A stretch of 64,000 bases of DNA, taken from the NCBI GenBank assembly GCA_037976565.1, contig CP137675.1, positions 1,745,323 to 1,809,322 of the forward strand. Reading direction: 5' to 3'. The first letter of the stretch is position 1, and each line of letters opens with the position of its first letter. The notes below the pieces were generated by a model. That model had not been told where the DNA came from, did not search any database, and saw nothing but the letters and a program-made list of their open reading frames with translations. The DNA is from Mesocentrotus franciscanus. Lineage: Eukaryota > Echinodermata > Echinoidea > Camarodonta > Strongylocentrotidae. The position numbers were made by a program, and so were the translations under genes. Positions 36,801 through 48,780 of this stretch are shown in pieces.

Positions 36801-39800
36801 TTTTTTTCCTGATATGTTTTACCCACTTTCTATTTCGATGGTTCATATTAAGTGTCCTAAATTGCAGATTGATTTTTTTTCTTCCGTGGTCACAGCCCAT
36901 AAAATATTAAATGGTTTCTTCCAGAGCCCTGCCAAAAGAATAGTATATGCACTATTGCACTTGCCTGGAGCTGATGTTTCAACTTTAGAAGTAGCATTGT
37001 TTTCTTTCTTTCCTCCTCCTTCTCCTATGTCTTGCTCTGCTGCTGCAGCTGCTTCTTGTCTCTCTGCATGCCTCCTTCTTGCTTCTTCTCTCCTCTGTTG
37101 GATCTCAGCACTAGTCAGTGGTCTGGGGATATAAATTAGTATAGTGATAATCCTTAATGAACCCTTTAAACTTTATCTATTCATGTTAATCATTTTATTT
37201 CCTGGCATGAAATATTACAATACTTACAGATCTAAATGAGGTATGGCAAAATGGAATCTGATAATGAAATAAAGAAAGTCTCACAAAATCAAACAGAAAT
37301 TACAATGAATGTCAAGACAGACAATTGAAATCTGGCAAACAATTTTAGTAGAAAATGCGTAACAGCTGACTAATGAGTGAATACAAAACATGTTTGAACT
37401 CAATCTGATATTGTATTGGTAAGTATGTCATAAGGCATACCTTTGTCTGTTTTGTGGTAGCATACTGCTATCTACAACTACCATTTTTGAGATGTAAACA
37501 ATCACTGGGGCATCAACATCAGAGGTAGACTTCTGAAAAGCTGTGGTAAAAATAAAATGTATGAACAGAAAACTGATATTAGACTGGAAAAACGAACCAC
37601 ACTGTAGATTGCTATGCCACAGCAATGCAGTGAATATAAAATAAAATATGTACATATAATTTGCATACAAAGCATCTCCATGGTCAACAGAAAGACACAA
37701 TTGTTAGACAAGATGTGCAGCAATGGTGGATTGATGATACATACACAACTATCCATGCCTTACCAACAATTAAAATTGATTTGATTAATATTACCCATTA
37801 TTGTCCTAATCTTAGGCTCTGTTAATGCAACAACAAATAAAGCATGCATGACATTACTTCACAAAAGATATTCTATCATCTGGATAATTTATCCAAAGAT
37901 TAACACAGAAAAAGCTTTGATTTATTTCATTTTTTAAAATTGTTTACTACAGATAATTTGCTGTAGTATAAAACATACCTTGTTTGAGTTGTTGAGAATT
38001 GGGATGAAGGGAATCAAATCTCTGCCCACTGCTACACATGAGTTTCTCTATCCTCTCCTCACTAACGCTAGTGGGACTAGGAAGCTTAGCACATATCATG
38101 GCTGATGGTGATAGCTTGGTCAAGGAGAACATTTCTTCTCAATACAAGCATGTGGATTTGGCAATTATGATAAAGATGTGTTTAAATTATAATGATTGAA
38201 ACTAATTTATCATGCAATCAAGCAAATCTTACACTGCATATTCAAGAATACAAATAAATGATACATCTCCCTAATAATTTTTGGCAGAAATTGTTTTATA
38301 GCTACCCGATGAAAGATTGGAATATCAAGCTAGCATTCTTGACACATGCATATTAACACACATAAACATGAACATATGGGAATGTGACTTCTAATAAAGA
38401 TTATGCTGTATAATGCTGGTCCAAACAATCCATTAACTTAGCCATTTAGAATTACCATAAGCCAGTTTCTTTCTTTGCATAAACATAGATCAAAATTAGC
38501 ACTTCTCAGATAAATAGAAAAGATTTCAAGACAGGATTTTCCTACTTGCAGACAACTCTATCTATAGTCTAGAATAAATATTAGCAATGAATGTAAGGAT
38601 ACAGAGAACAGCTTTAGAGACGGGTAACCATTGGTTACAGATGGCCTGTAGACAGATCTTGGTGTCATTATGTCTAAGGTCACGTGGCGCCAGCTTCAAT
38701 CCGAGAGATTTCACTATCTTCTCCATCTTCTCTTTATCTCTACAAATACAAACAAACAAATTACATCATTATGACATAATCGCCTTTTTCATCACTAAAT
38801 CTAATTACCATAGTTTACTTTCATATCTCAGAGAAGGTATGGGATACGATATGCAAAATAAGTAGAAGTATATCACCCTGTTGACTACTGAATTCTCTTA
38901 TTACCATAGACTTAATACAGGAGCCAACCGGTTCCCTTTGGCAATGGGTTAAGCTGATTAGTATTAATGATCCAAACACAAAGATATCAGTACAAGGGGG
39001 TTGGACTACTACCGTACTAAGTTAGTACTTCTTCAATTTACTGCACTTATTTACCAAATAAATAGTAAAACACCACTGTATTTAGTATGAACATGTACAT
39101 ATGTGTGATGTACATCTTGAAAAGGTTAAAAAGATGTCATTCACAAAAATTTGTATTTGTACTATTAATGCCCTTAGTTTCCTCGCAGTTTATTATGTTA
39201 CATGACTGCCCTTAGCCTTCTCACAGCATATTATGTTATGTGACTGCTTTGTACTTACTTCCGGATGATGACCGTGTCATAGAGTGACCATATGTTCTCC
39301 AGCACAAACTGCACAAATAATGGCTTCTTTGCTTTAGCCTGGATGGAGCAAATTATGAGAGAGGGAGGGAAGAGGGAGGGATGGAGGGGAGGGGGAGGGA
39401 GGGAGGGAAGAGGGAGGGATGGAGGGAGGGATGGAGGGGAGGGGATGGAGGGGAGGGAGGGAGGGAGGGATGGAGGGGAGGGAGGGAGGGGAGGACGGAC
39501 GGATGGAGGGAGGAGGGAGGGATGGAGGGGAGGGGAGGGGAGGGGAGGGAGGGGAGGACGGACGGATGGAGGGAGGGATGGAGATGGAGGGGAGGGGAGG
39601 GAGGGAGGGGAGGACGGACGGATGGAGGGAGGAGGAGGGAGGGATGGAGGGAGGGAGGGATGGAGGGAGGGAGGGAGGGGGAGAGAGAGAGAGAGGAGGG
39701 GTAAAAATAGAGATAAAAGAGAGATGTGTTAACTAGATTGGGCTGTGATGTTTGAACACAATTACGCTCCAACTAATGGAATAGGATGACACAACAAAAG

Positions 39801-42800
39801 TTTTGTTGAAGACGCACATGTTTTCAGAAGCCTTTGAATAGATTTGGATGCCTGTCCGTAATGTAACACTATATAGATTTTCTTTCACCACAGTGCAGTA
39901 GAGTATAATTATATAGCACCTGCGCTATATAAACTGATACTATCATTATTATTATTAATATTATTTTAGACTTCAGCTAAGAGTAGGCCTGTTATAACAA
40001 TATGAAGTCTCTATGTGAGCTAGAAAAATTAATGTTTTAAAGTAAACTATAATATCAGAAGCTGTACACATGAACACTTAAGCTAAAGAACAATGAAAAT
40101 GTTAAATTTTGAAAGAATCTTGACATGAATCATATTACAAACAAAATATATAAAACAGGATAGATACCTGAGCTCCTTTCATGATCCTCTTTGACTTTGT
40201 ATGAAGGTAAAAATCTCCCCACAGAGTCTTACGAAGGACATCCGCTCTCACACCTAATTTACTTGCATACATCTCAGCAAAATGGTTGATGCTACAAGAA
40301 AATCGAGATAAGCAGTACAGTCAAATTAAGAGAACAGCTTACAAACATAGTGATATTCATGGATGCTCCTTCTCATAATCCCCAGTGTTGGCAGTTTTCT
40401 TTAACTGTTATGCGTAATAGCAATAGGCAATCCTCAAGAAAGCTTACAGGTAGTAAAGAATTACTTCAGTTAACGACAATTTTGAATCCCTTTACAAACT
40501 TGTCATACTTGGTGTTAGAGAAACAGGGATCATCAACTCCTTTCATGATATTAAAGACATAGTGGTGGCAAAGGTCATGGGCTTGGTCAAAAATTGTGTT
40601 TCTAAATGGTCCGTGACCAACCAAATCAGTTTATCAAAGTCTCAGAAAAACAATTTCAAGTATTTCATGACTATTCCATGTTTTTTATGACCATGGCATG
40701 GCGATAACAAAGGTCTCCATACCTGAAACCCCAGCCATCCAAGGCACTGGCGAAGATCACATTGCCTTGGTCTGGTGAGAAGTAGATATGAGAGTCATCA
40801 GTGTCCTCTAAGCCATCACTCCAATCATAAACCTGCTCCTCTCCTTCTTTAGCATCTCCAACACTTACTTCTTCTTTTGTCTGGATGGAGTCTTCAGTTT
40901 TCTGGAGAGTAAGAACAGAGTGTTAATTATTCATCTTGTTGTCATCATTCTACAGGATGACCATAAATAATAACATTCTGAAAATCTGGAGTCTTTATTA
41001 TTCTTTCACTTTGATGAGGATAAAACTAGATTGTTGTGGTTATAGTATCGGTTCAATGTTCTTGTTCTTGCAAAATACAACTTAATTGAAAAACAATCTC
41101 ACTCAAGAAACAACCAGCCAAAATTATTGAGAAAAGTAAATGATCATAGGCTATCAAAAACAGGGAAATGTACAGTATTTGTTAACATCAATTCCCATAA
41201 CCGTAATCTCCTGTACTTTTTTGGCATCATTTGACACACAAATCAAATTAAAATTGTTTTAAAATTCATGACCAAGAACATAATCTGGTTCACTGTAAAC
41301 CAATCTGGAAAAATGATCTTGAAAGTCTTGAACATGGAAACATCGGCAAGCTTCTCAAAACAAGCCCGTAAACAAGAAAAGGTCAAACTTGAAACTTACA
41401 CTTGAAGCCTTCTCTAGGACATGCGAAGCATAGAGGTTTCCTACGACAGCATTGACCTGCTCCAGGACCTGCTGCAGGTGAAGATGTGCTTCCATCGGTG
41501 TGTATTTGAGCTCGCTGATCAACCGGTCAATCTTATTCAAGACCAGGCATGGTTTGATATGCTCCAACCAGGCTTGTCTTAAGACAACATGAGTCTGATA
41601 GGAGTGTATTGGAAAAAATGAACATATTTGCTTTAAACTTATAGGCCTTTGGATTAACTTGGATATCTGAAATGAGCTGTTTATTTCAATCATTCAGTCA
41701 ATCTTGTTTAGGACAAGGTCTGGTTTGAATTGCTCCAACCAGGCTTGTTGTAGGATGACGGGATGGCATGATTCTGGGTGGATTTTATTTAAACAAATGA
41801 AATGTATCTTCATTTAATAATTGCTACCAAGATATAGATGAAGATGGACGTGTACAGTTAGCTGCTAATTTCAATTTAATAATAAGAGATAAAACAGGCA
41901 AAAAATTTAGAATAACAAAGAAGGATATAATGCAGAATAATTCTCTACTACAGTGTAATTCACAATGTATCATTTGGCGCCTGACAAAAAGGTGTAAAAT
42001 GTGTGCATAGACAAATGATATACATATCATTTTAGTTTGTATATCATCCATAGTGTGAATAGGTGAAGTCTATTAATTCAGAATCAGATCTAAAGAATTT
42101 TAAAACAAAACAATGTGTTCATGTCCTTCTGCCAAGCACATAAATATATAGTGTCAACTTGAAAGCTCTGATCATAACGTATCTCATCATGCACATCTTG
42201 CAACGTGAGTTGGACATTATACATTGGCTACATTCAGTACTGATGTGAAGCTGTAAACCAGTTATAAACAGTTGCGATTGGTTGGAAGGCTTGCGATCAG
42301 TTTGACTGAATCACAACTCTTTAAAGCCTATCTGCACTAGTTTGGCCAGGAGGGATTAGACCACCCTGCTGGTCACTGACAGGTGGTTATCTCATCAACT
42401 CAGCTCTCAATTAACATAAGAAAAAGAGGATCATGGGGGACCAACAGGCACCGCTTAGGCATTGTTTTCTATATAGAGGGAGCCAGTAGCTACAAGTAGT
42501 GCAGTGGGGCTTTAAAAGACAACCAACATCGAGAAATCTAACCTGGGGGCAGACTCCTTCCACAACATCGATCACCACTAGGGCGCCCTCACACAGTCTG
42601 ACAGCAGTAGACACCTCGCTGGAAAAATCCACATGTCCGGGGGAGTCAATCAGATTCACCAGGTATTCCTCTTCTACAAAAAAATGTAAGAAATATGAAA
42701 TTTTGAAAATATGAATATTAACCTATTTAAAGGTACTATGTCCCATTTGCAGGCCCAAAAAATGAAAAGGTTAAATTCCAACGGCATTTGAAAGACAATA

Positions 42801-44591
42801 CTAATTTAGAACTTCCCTCAAAACAAAAGAGCTTGAAAATGGCTTTTAGTGGGGAAATAACGACCATTAGTTGTCGAATCAACTAAAGTGATTGCAATCA
42901 CCTAGTAATAGTCTGATTTTCAGACCCTTTTACAGAATGGTTGTACATGTAAGTTTTTGTGCTGCACAAAGATTCAATCAGATTAATTTGGGCCATTACC
43001 AGTAGTGGGTTATTGATGTAGGCAAATGCTCATGTACCTGTTACAGCTCATTTTATGTATGTTATTACCAAAGAAAAAAAGATGTCAGTCAGTCACTCAA
43101 TAGTGTCTGACAGTGAAGTCTAGAAGGTAAACGGGTTTCCTTTCATAATTTGAATACTAGGACACTGCTAATGTTTAAATTTCACAGATAGGACATACAT
43201 GACATATTCATAATTCCTGCAAAGTTCTACAGAATTTGATGTTGGCTGCAAAAGGGACATAGTTTCTTTAAGGCAAACATATTTACAAACATGTAGTGCA
43301 AATAAAATTTCAGAGTGAAAATTTGAACGAAGTTTCATTTTCTCATTGTTTACATTTAAACAAACGTTGCTCTGTGATATCCAACTTTACAATTAAAGAA
43401 CCCTCTTATAATTTCAAGAAAAGAGAAAACACTTTCTTTGTCTCAAAATGATATAAAACCTTTGGACAGGTTAAAGAGCCCACAGTAGTGAAAGGTTCAA
43501 GTTTAAAGTACTGTACACTAATATTATAACAGTCACATTAAGAAAATGCAATGTAATCATATTCTTACTTCGGATACACAAAAATATCACAAAGCTGTTT
43601 CCTACAAATGCACATGGTAAAATTAAAGTAATACATCTGTAAAACCATCAGCATCAGAGGCCTGGAGGAAAGCAAGACTGGATATATATATATGTTTATA
43701 TAAGAACCATACCTGGAGTATAGCTATAGAGGAGAGAGATGGCGCTAGACTTCATGGTAATGCCTCGAAGCTGCTCATCCTCACGACTGTCCATGTACCT
43801 CAGCTTGCCAGCCATACGAGTGGAGATGATCCCATTGCTAGAGATGAGAGCATCAGCAAGGGTGGTTTTGCCTGTACAGTAGTAACATCAATTGAATTGA
43901 GTATTTCAAATTGTTTATTCTCTGTTTCCTGGAAGTTTGTTAATTAAGGAATCAAACAAATCAAACAATAATCAGTACCGGTAGCAGTAACATGTACTAG
44001 CCCAACCTATTCATAAAGTATATTGATATCATCTTTATGAGTAAAATGCATTGAGATAAAATAACAATGATGATACAAAAATTAGGCTGCTCACATCATC
44101 AAATTCAGCAAGCTGTCTCCTCTAGATTATTAATACATAAATTACAAGTTGTTCTGTCAGTAGTCAGCAAATTTATTTTTAAAAACAGTTTTTGTTATAC
44201 AATTTTACTTGTTTATTGTACAGGGAACCCCACTTACAAGCTTAAGCTTCTCTCGGGTTCCCTAACCATTTTTTACTCTGTATGTCCATCATGTTTTGTA
44301 TAATTATGTCCTTCGAATATTGTTTGTATTTTCTGAATGTTTTTAAAAATGGTTGAACCAATAAATGAAATGAAATGAAAAAAATGAATTGAAAAAATGA
44401 GCGATAAGTGTAATAGTATGTTTAAATGTTAATAGTTTTGTTGTAATTCTTTGAAAAACTTGTTTGTATGTTATTTTGTCTTACCATGATCAACGTGTGC
44501 CAAGATACAGATGTTTCGGATCTTGTCTACATTACTCTGCAACTGGGTAAGCTTCTGAACTGAGACTGATCTCATGATTATATCTTGATTT
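30848..44591 (-). CDS. EFL1: Elongation factor-like GTPase 1, 19 coding exons
   Basis: EF-2-like GTPase that, with SBDS, evicts eIF6 from late pre-60S ribosomes in the cytoplasm. Coding starts at 44575; the A at -3 and the 34 residues up to GKTT match family length. Exons: 44591-44485, 43871-43713, 42673-42543, 41594-41400, 40901-40723, 40291-40168, 39338-39259, 38739-38603, 38101-37979, 37540-37441, 37122-36965, 36473-36307, 35716-35578, 35265-35134, 34416-34269, 33739-about 32886, 32739-32527, 31772-31588, 31036-30848. All phases fit, giving about 1167 aa (human 1120). Motifs: AHVDHGKTT (26-34), [13 protein letters not shown] (93-97), NKID (147-150), [46 protein letters not shown]-terminal [13 protein letters not shown]. 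The intron after 36965 uses a GC donor. The 3' end of the exon starting 33739 is uncertain. Exon 1 opens after a CTGCAG acceptor, implying an unlocated 5' UTR exon. Confidence 0.95.
32376..32458. mobile_element. Solo 83-bp MITE in an EFL1 intron
   Basis: ATCATCTGTTGAGAG, then GAAGAAGGGCATTAAC at the left and CCCTTCTGGCTTTCAACAGA at the right form an imperfect hairpin. This is the single-unit form of the array at 12620-13027. It lies between the exons at 32739-32527 and 31772-31588. Confidence 0.8.
34468..34555. repeat. Short repeat with duplicated GTAGACAGGT
   Basis: TCTGTCTATAGCAACAGCCC is followed by two GTAGACAGGT copies 18 bp apart, inside an EFL1 intron. It reads like a fragment of a dispersed repeat; only the local duplication is visible here. 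Confidence 0.4.
36090..36205. repeat. GA-rich tract in EFL1 intron
   Basis: Purine-rich on +, so pyrimidine-rich in the transcript. A (GA)n core lies near 36170-36190. Confidence 0.85.
39357..39701. repeat. GGGA-rich compound minisatellite at an EFL1 splice acceptor
   Basis: About 345 bp of GGGA/GGGGA with a recurring GAGGACGGACGGATGG block (39491, 39554, 39610; spacing 63 and 56). On the coding strand it is a (TCCC)n tract that ends about 18 nt before the acceptor of the exon at 39338-39259. It encodes glycine/arginine and proline/serine spurious frames. Confidence 0.95.
39890..39965 (+). mobile_element. SINE/LINE 3' tail fragment
   Basis: Contains ATAGCACCTGCGCTATATAA followed by (ATT)n. 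This resembles the AAGCGCTATACAAA-type tails that end in ATT repeats, also seen at 61846-61932. Confidence 0.5.
42727..43271. mobile_element. 545-bp inverted-repeat element in EFL1 intron
   Basis: The left TTAAAGGTACTATGTCCCAT, then TTGCAGGC, pairs with the reverse complement of the right end (TTAAAGAAACTATGTCCCTT, then TTGCAGCC): about 28 bp with few mismatches. No transposase frame inside. No clear flanking duplication. Confidence 0.75.
44140..44400 (+). mobile_element. LINE 3' UTR relic with (GAAAT)n tail
   Basis: The sequence ends AACCAATAAATGAAATGAAA followed by a degenerate tail, the usual layout of a LINE 3' terminus, in EFL1 intron 1 antisense to the gene. It contains a hairpin around CAGGGAACCCC and CTCGGGTTCCCTAA. 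Assigned on layout only. Confidence 0.45.
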
Positions 44592-45165
44592 CTGCAGAAG
44601 AAAATATAATACAAATCTTTTTGACAATATAAGAACGGAAATGATCCTGAATTTAGGGCAAATGACACTCATATTAATAGCTATGCTTGATAATGACAAC
44701 AATCACTGCTGGACTAGTCAAAAAGAAATATCAAAATCAGTGAACGTAGGATTGAATTTGCACACTCAGTTACTACCCCAACAGATGCCACTTTCAAGGT
44801 GGTAGCCCTAATAGACTATTTTACTGGTATAAAAGTTCAAAAAATGGATCGTTTGTTTACACATGTACTGTACGCAACGCTAGAGGTCAATATGCATTAG
44901 CATTGACTACTATGCTTTGCTGGAGCTGGAGTGGCCGCTGACCTGTGTTAACAACCGATCGCGTTTGACAGCAATGATAAACAAGCAATATAATCGGGCG
45001 TTGAGGTCTCCCTACATTATAAACAAACGTCATAAAATTATAAAATGGTGGAACATAGCTGAATACGGTTGGCCCAATCACCAAAGTATGCTGAAATATC
45101 TGCAAAACTAAGGAAATTTTCACCAACGAAACTATTAAGTTCCATTCGTTTGTTATTTGTCAGTA
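44592..45165. other. Region 5' of EFL1 exon 1
   Basis: Should include the intron before the first coding exon and perhaps a non-coding first exon and promoter. I could not place them: no CpG-rich start or clear donor stands out outside the inverted-repeat element at 45166-45876. Confidence 0.3.
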
Positions 45166-45876
45166 GGGGCGCTGGTCCGCAAAAATAAGGATCGTCTGCA
45201 TTTTCGCAGACGTTTCTTATTTCTGATCCCCGCGTTGGCGAGGCGAAAAAGGGATTCCGCAATGATTTTCTTGATGCATTTTACATTGACTTTGTACGGA
45301 TACTTTCACGTTATGAGCGATAAATCATCAGGAAGACGGACAACCCATAAAACTAAAAGTAGACGGTGAACTGGGGGTATTTTATTACGCTGAACCTGAC
45401 ACCCGCAGAGCGCTGTAGTGACGCAGCCCGAGCCACTATGGCTCTCCCGCACCATGTGCGTCAAGGCAAGCGACGCCTCCCGCGGCACTCGCCGGAGGTG
45501 TGTTGTTGGGGTAAAATTATGTAATAATCAGTTATGAACCAGAGCTAAATGTCGTTGGACACACCTTTTGACTAGTTGAGGCACTCCTAGCTTCAAACCT
45601 TCGTCCCCGACTCTACTCGGCTCAGCATACTCAACCTGTACGTCTTCGCAAGGAGCTCCTGCCCTTCGTGTGCCCCAGGAGTTCGGTAGCGACGGCGACA
45701 GCTCATTTATGGTAGGATTTAACCAGTATCATAGTAGTTTTATTCCCTTTAAGTCCAGTAATTATTAGTAGTAGTTAAGCGTAACAGATATTTCTTGTAC
45801 CGCTCGGCACTACAGCGCCGATAGAAAAAAAACGTTCTCATTTGTGCGGACGATCCTCATTCTCGGACCAGCGCCC
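45166..45876. mobile_element. 711-bp GC-rich inverted-repeat element with TA flanks
   Basis: The left end GGGGCGCTGGTCCGCAAAAA, then TAAGGATCGTCTGC, pairs with the reverse complement of the right end (GGGCGCTGGTCCGAGAATGA, then GGATCGTCCGC). TA flanks both sides (45164-45165, 45877-45878), as in Tc1/mariner-like insertions. The interior is far more GC- and CpG-rich than its surroundings (for example GACGCCTCCCGCGGCACTCG) and has no transposase frame. It lies about 570 bp upstream of the first EFL1 coding exon. Confidence 0.72.
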
Positions 45877-45879
45877 TAT

Positions 45880-46465
45880 AGTTTGTTATCAACATTGATT
45901 CATTAAATTGTTTGTTAAACCATTGGAAAGTACCATACAGCAGGTTTTACAAAATGTCGCCAAACTTAGTACACAGCTTGGAGGCAGGATTGTAACGCTG
46001 CTAAGTTATGAGCTATGTGTGACATTTGACAGCATGATCTACACACATGTAACGCAATAGGTGGGGCATGGTACTCAAACTAGTCAAAGACAAAACCAAA
46101 TCCGCCTGCACTTGGTCCATTTGAAAACATTATAAGGACATTACATATACAATATATGCTTACCTTTACCAATTCAGCCTGTAGTACGCAGTAAATTTAA
46201 TGTTTGATCTTCATTATGATCGAAAAAACGCGAATCGAGGTGAAAGATTACCACAAATGGTGAAATGCTTGATACGATGAGGTTACGTCGATAAGACAAA
46301 TAAAAAAGGAAAAAAGTCGGAAAACTGATCGGGAGCGAGACCGGCTTCGGCCACGATTCCGTGAACTGTCGGTCTAACTAAATTTCTGAAAGTGGCAAGA
46401 AAAAACAAGATCAACATTTCTGTTTTCCCCCGACAATTTTTTTTTCTCAAAAAATCAGGAACACG
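45880..46465. other. Intergenic DNA, no gene seen
   Basis: No exon, RNA gene or repeat recognised. It could contain the EFL1 promoter or 5' UTR exon. Confidence 0.35.
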
Positions 46466-46469
46466 GAAG

Positions 46470-46760
46470 AACCATTACATGACCCTCCAGATGCATCAAG
46501 CCAGAAGCGACATATAATTATAAACAAGTTTGCATTTGCCCAACGCTCTATCCCAGGATGGAACAGCCTTGCAGCATATGTAGTGCACGCTGACAGTCTA
46601 GAAAACTTCCAGGAACTACTTCTGAGGCATTTAATGCCTTTATACCCCTAAACAAAATCTCACATCTTCCTCACACCGCTTGATCAAATCTTTAGTTGAT
46701 CTTCGTGATAGGCTACACTTAGCCCTCTGAAGATTACCAGAAGAAGAAGAAGAAGACTTA
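46470..46760 (+). mobile_element. LINE 3' end: reverse-transcriptase tail plus (GAA)n
   Basis: From 46481 an open frame encodes the last 56 residues of a LINE polyprotein, including FAQRSIPGWNSLAAYVV, the WNSLP-type motif found at the C-terminus of CR1/L2/RTE-like reverse transcriptases, and stops at 46649-46651. A short 3' UTR and a (GAA)n tail (about 46742-46757) follow. A degraded copy in the opposite orientation is at 20554-20790. Confidence 0.8.
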
Positions 46761-46854
46761 TTATATGGGACCCCCTCCGACCGTAGGAAATTTTCTATTG
46801 TAATAATGCCCACATATGGTTTAAATTAATTGCTTTATTCCAGGTTTATTTCAA

Positions 46855-46881
46855 CTTGTATTGTTGTTGTTGTTGTTGTTG
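46855..46881. repeat. (TTG)n microsatellite
   Basis: Seven to eight TTG units. Confidence 0.9.
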
Positions 46882-47024
46882 TTCATCTTCATCTTTGTTT
46901 GGCTTCCTCCAGTTGGAGATCTGCAGTTGGTGCAGGGTTGCTGTTGCGCAGATATACATAATATGGCGTGTTTACAGTGACATAATTGGCAGTGGTACAT
47001 TAACGTGTAGGTCAGATAAGAAGT

Positions 47025-47090
47025 TCAGAGAGAGAGAGAGAGAGAGAGCGCGCGAGAGCTAGGGGGGAGGGAGAGCGGAAGAGAGAGATT
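47025..47090. repeat. GA-rich microsatellite
   Basis: GA run with a CGCG interruption, followed by a G-rich stretch. Confidence 0.9.
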
Positions 47091-47532
47091 GTTGGTTTTT
47101 GTTGTTGGTCGTTTTGTAATGTTTAAGTTATCTTATTATGTTATACATTTGTTTGCATGTGGTCTTGTTTATCAATCGTTTGACCCGGCCTCGGACCGAG
47201 ATTGGCCACAGTCATCATAACAAAAACGCAATTTATCCGCCTTCCTAAAACCTCGACAAAAAACTGTTGAAGAATCACGAGACCTATATAGGTGAACACG
47301 ATGAAGAGGGAGGAAAGAGAGACAGACCGGGCTTGATAGACTTTGTCCCTCGCCGTTCAATAGGTCTTTTTAGCTCCCTGTCTTTTCTTCATGCTCTCAT
47401 GTTTCAACTCTGCCAAAAATCCTTTCTCAAATGCGAAACAACAACACTTTTTGTTTAGGAATAACTTTCACAACGATTATGAGCCGAAAGTTTATTTTAT
47501 ATGAATGTAAGATAACAGAGTTAAAGCATGCT

Positions 47533-47649
47533 CACAGATATTTATGCCCAGTGTAAAACCAAAACAAAACAATATATGTACGAACAAATAATTCGATTAG
47601 GATAATCCTCACAGATATTTAGGCCCAGTGTAAAATCAAAACAAAACAA

Positions 47650-47719
<70 letters not shown>

Positions 47720-47746
47720 ACAAATAATTCGATTTGGATAATCCTC
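47533..47746. repeat. 77-bp tandem duplication with (TA)n expansion in copy 2
   Basis: CACAGATATTTATGCCCAGT begins copy 1 at 47533; the matching start of copy 2 is at 47610. Both run through AAAACAATATATGTA and end near CAAATAATTCGATT and GGATAATCC. In copy 2 the short ATATATGTA has grown to a (TA)n run of about 58 bp (47656-47713). Confidence 0.88.
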
Positions 47747-47879
47747 CGTATATATATATATATAAAATATGCATGCATGAAGCACCTGAACCAGAGAAAT
47801 ACATAACAACACCCAGGCTGATATTCATTATATTGATGATTACAACAACAACGACAAATGTAAACTTATATCTTGCTAA

Positions 47880-47965
47880 ATAACATGGAACTGTGTCAAG
47901 ACTCGAAACCACGACCTTCGCATCCCAAGACAAGTGATCAAACCACTCATCTACGACAGCCTTTT
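47880..47965 (-). mobile_element. tRNA-derived SINE head
   Basis: The minus strand reads TAGATGAGTGG (A box) and, 35-40 nt later, GGTTTCGAGTC (B box), preceded by GGCTGTCG. The spacing suits a tRNA-type polymerase III promoter, but the stems are degraded. Confidence 0.6.
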
Positions 47966-48176
47966 ATAAATACATGTATATACATATTATGTTGATTCAT
48001 CCACGTATTGGCAGTGTTTGACAGTTTAGAGATCACCCACTAGAATTGCCATCCCTGAGGATGGGAGGCCCCCGAAAATTTTGAAATAAAATTACGTAGC
48101 TGGCATAAAATGCATAATGCAAAATGCATTTCTTCAAGGTGTGATCTCTCTCTGTCTCTCTCTCTTTGTCTCTCTC

Positions 48177-48177
<1 letters not shown>

Positions 48178-48218
<41 letters not shown>
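48178..48218. repeat. (TA)n microsatellite
   Basis: About 40 bp of TA repeats, preceded by a CT-rich run (48144-48178). Confidence 0.95.
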
Positions 48219-48221
<3 letters not shown>

Positions 48222-48780
48222 CTCCAGTTTTTGTATCGATTCCAAAACAATACAAATCACTCTTAGAAATACAGTTGGTTTTCATCTTGACATAATTCAA
48301 TACATTTTCAATTCATAGATTGTACCATTGATGAAAACAAACAAAAATGAAATCAGTTGTAACATAAAACAAATAACCCTATCAAATCAACCACACCACT
48401 AACCCCCCCCCCAAATGCTGTTCCAAGCCTCCTCAGAATACCCAAAATTGGAGCGATAGGATAATAATAATTATTTTAAAAAAAAAATTAAAACGAGGCT
48501 ATAATAATCCAGTGTTAAAAGTTCATGAAAACTTCACTTGTTCCCACTTCTGTAAATGTAGGGCTAATTTACCCCCTTCTCTTGCAATATTCTTTTCTTC
48601 TTCTCTAAATTCCAACGTTTCTTTTTCAAAATCACACAAAGACAATATAACGGACTTTCCTCTGCATCTATATATTCAATATTTCATTGCAAAAATAATT
48701 GTATTAAATATCTTTATTCGTGGAGAATTACCGGACAACCCTTAATGAATATCCTCCCAATCGACATACCTTAATTCCCT

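Noticed and set aside
39292..39772. Long glycine/arginine and proline/serine frames on both strands
   Set aside because: Direct product of the GGGA minisatellite inside an EFL1 intron.
45380..45720. Structured RNA gene (RNase P/MRP or snRNA) or CpG-island promoter
   Set aside because: No conserved core motif of these RNAs was seen, and the block lies inside an inverted-repeat element with TA flanks.
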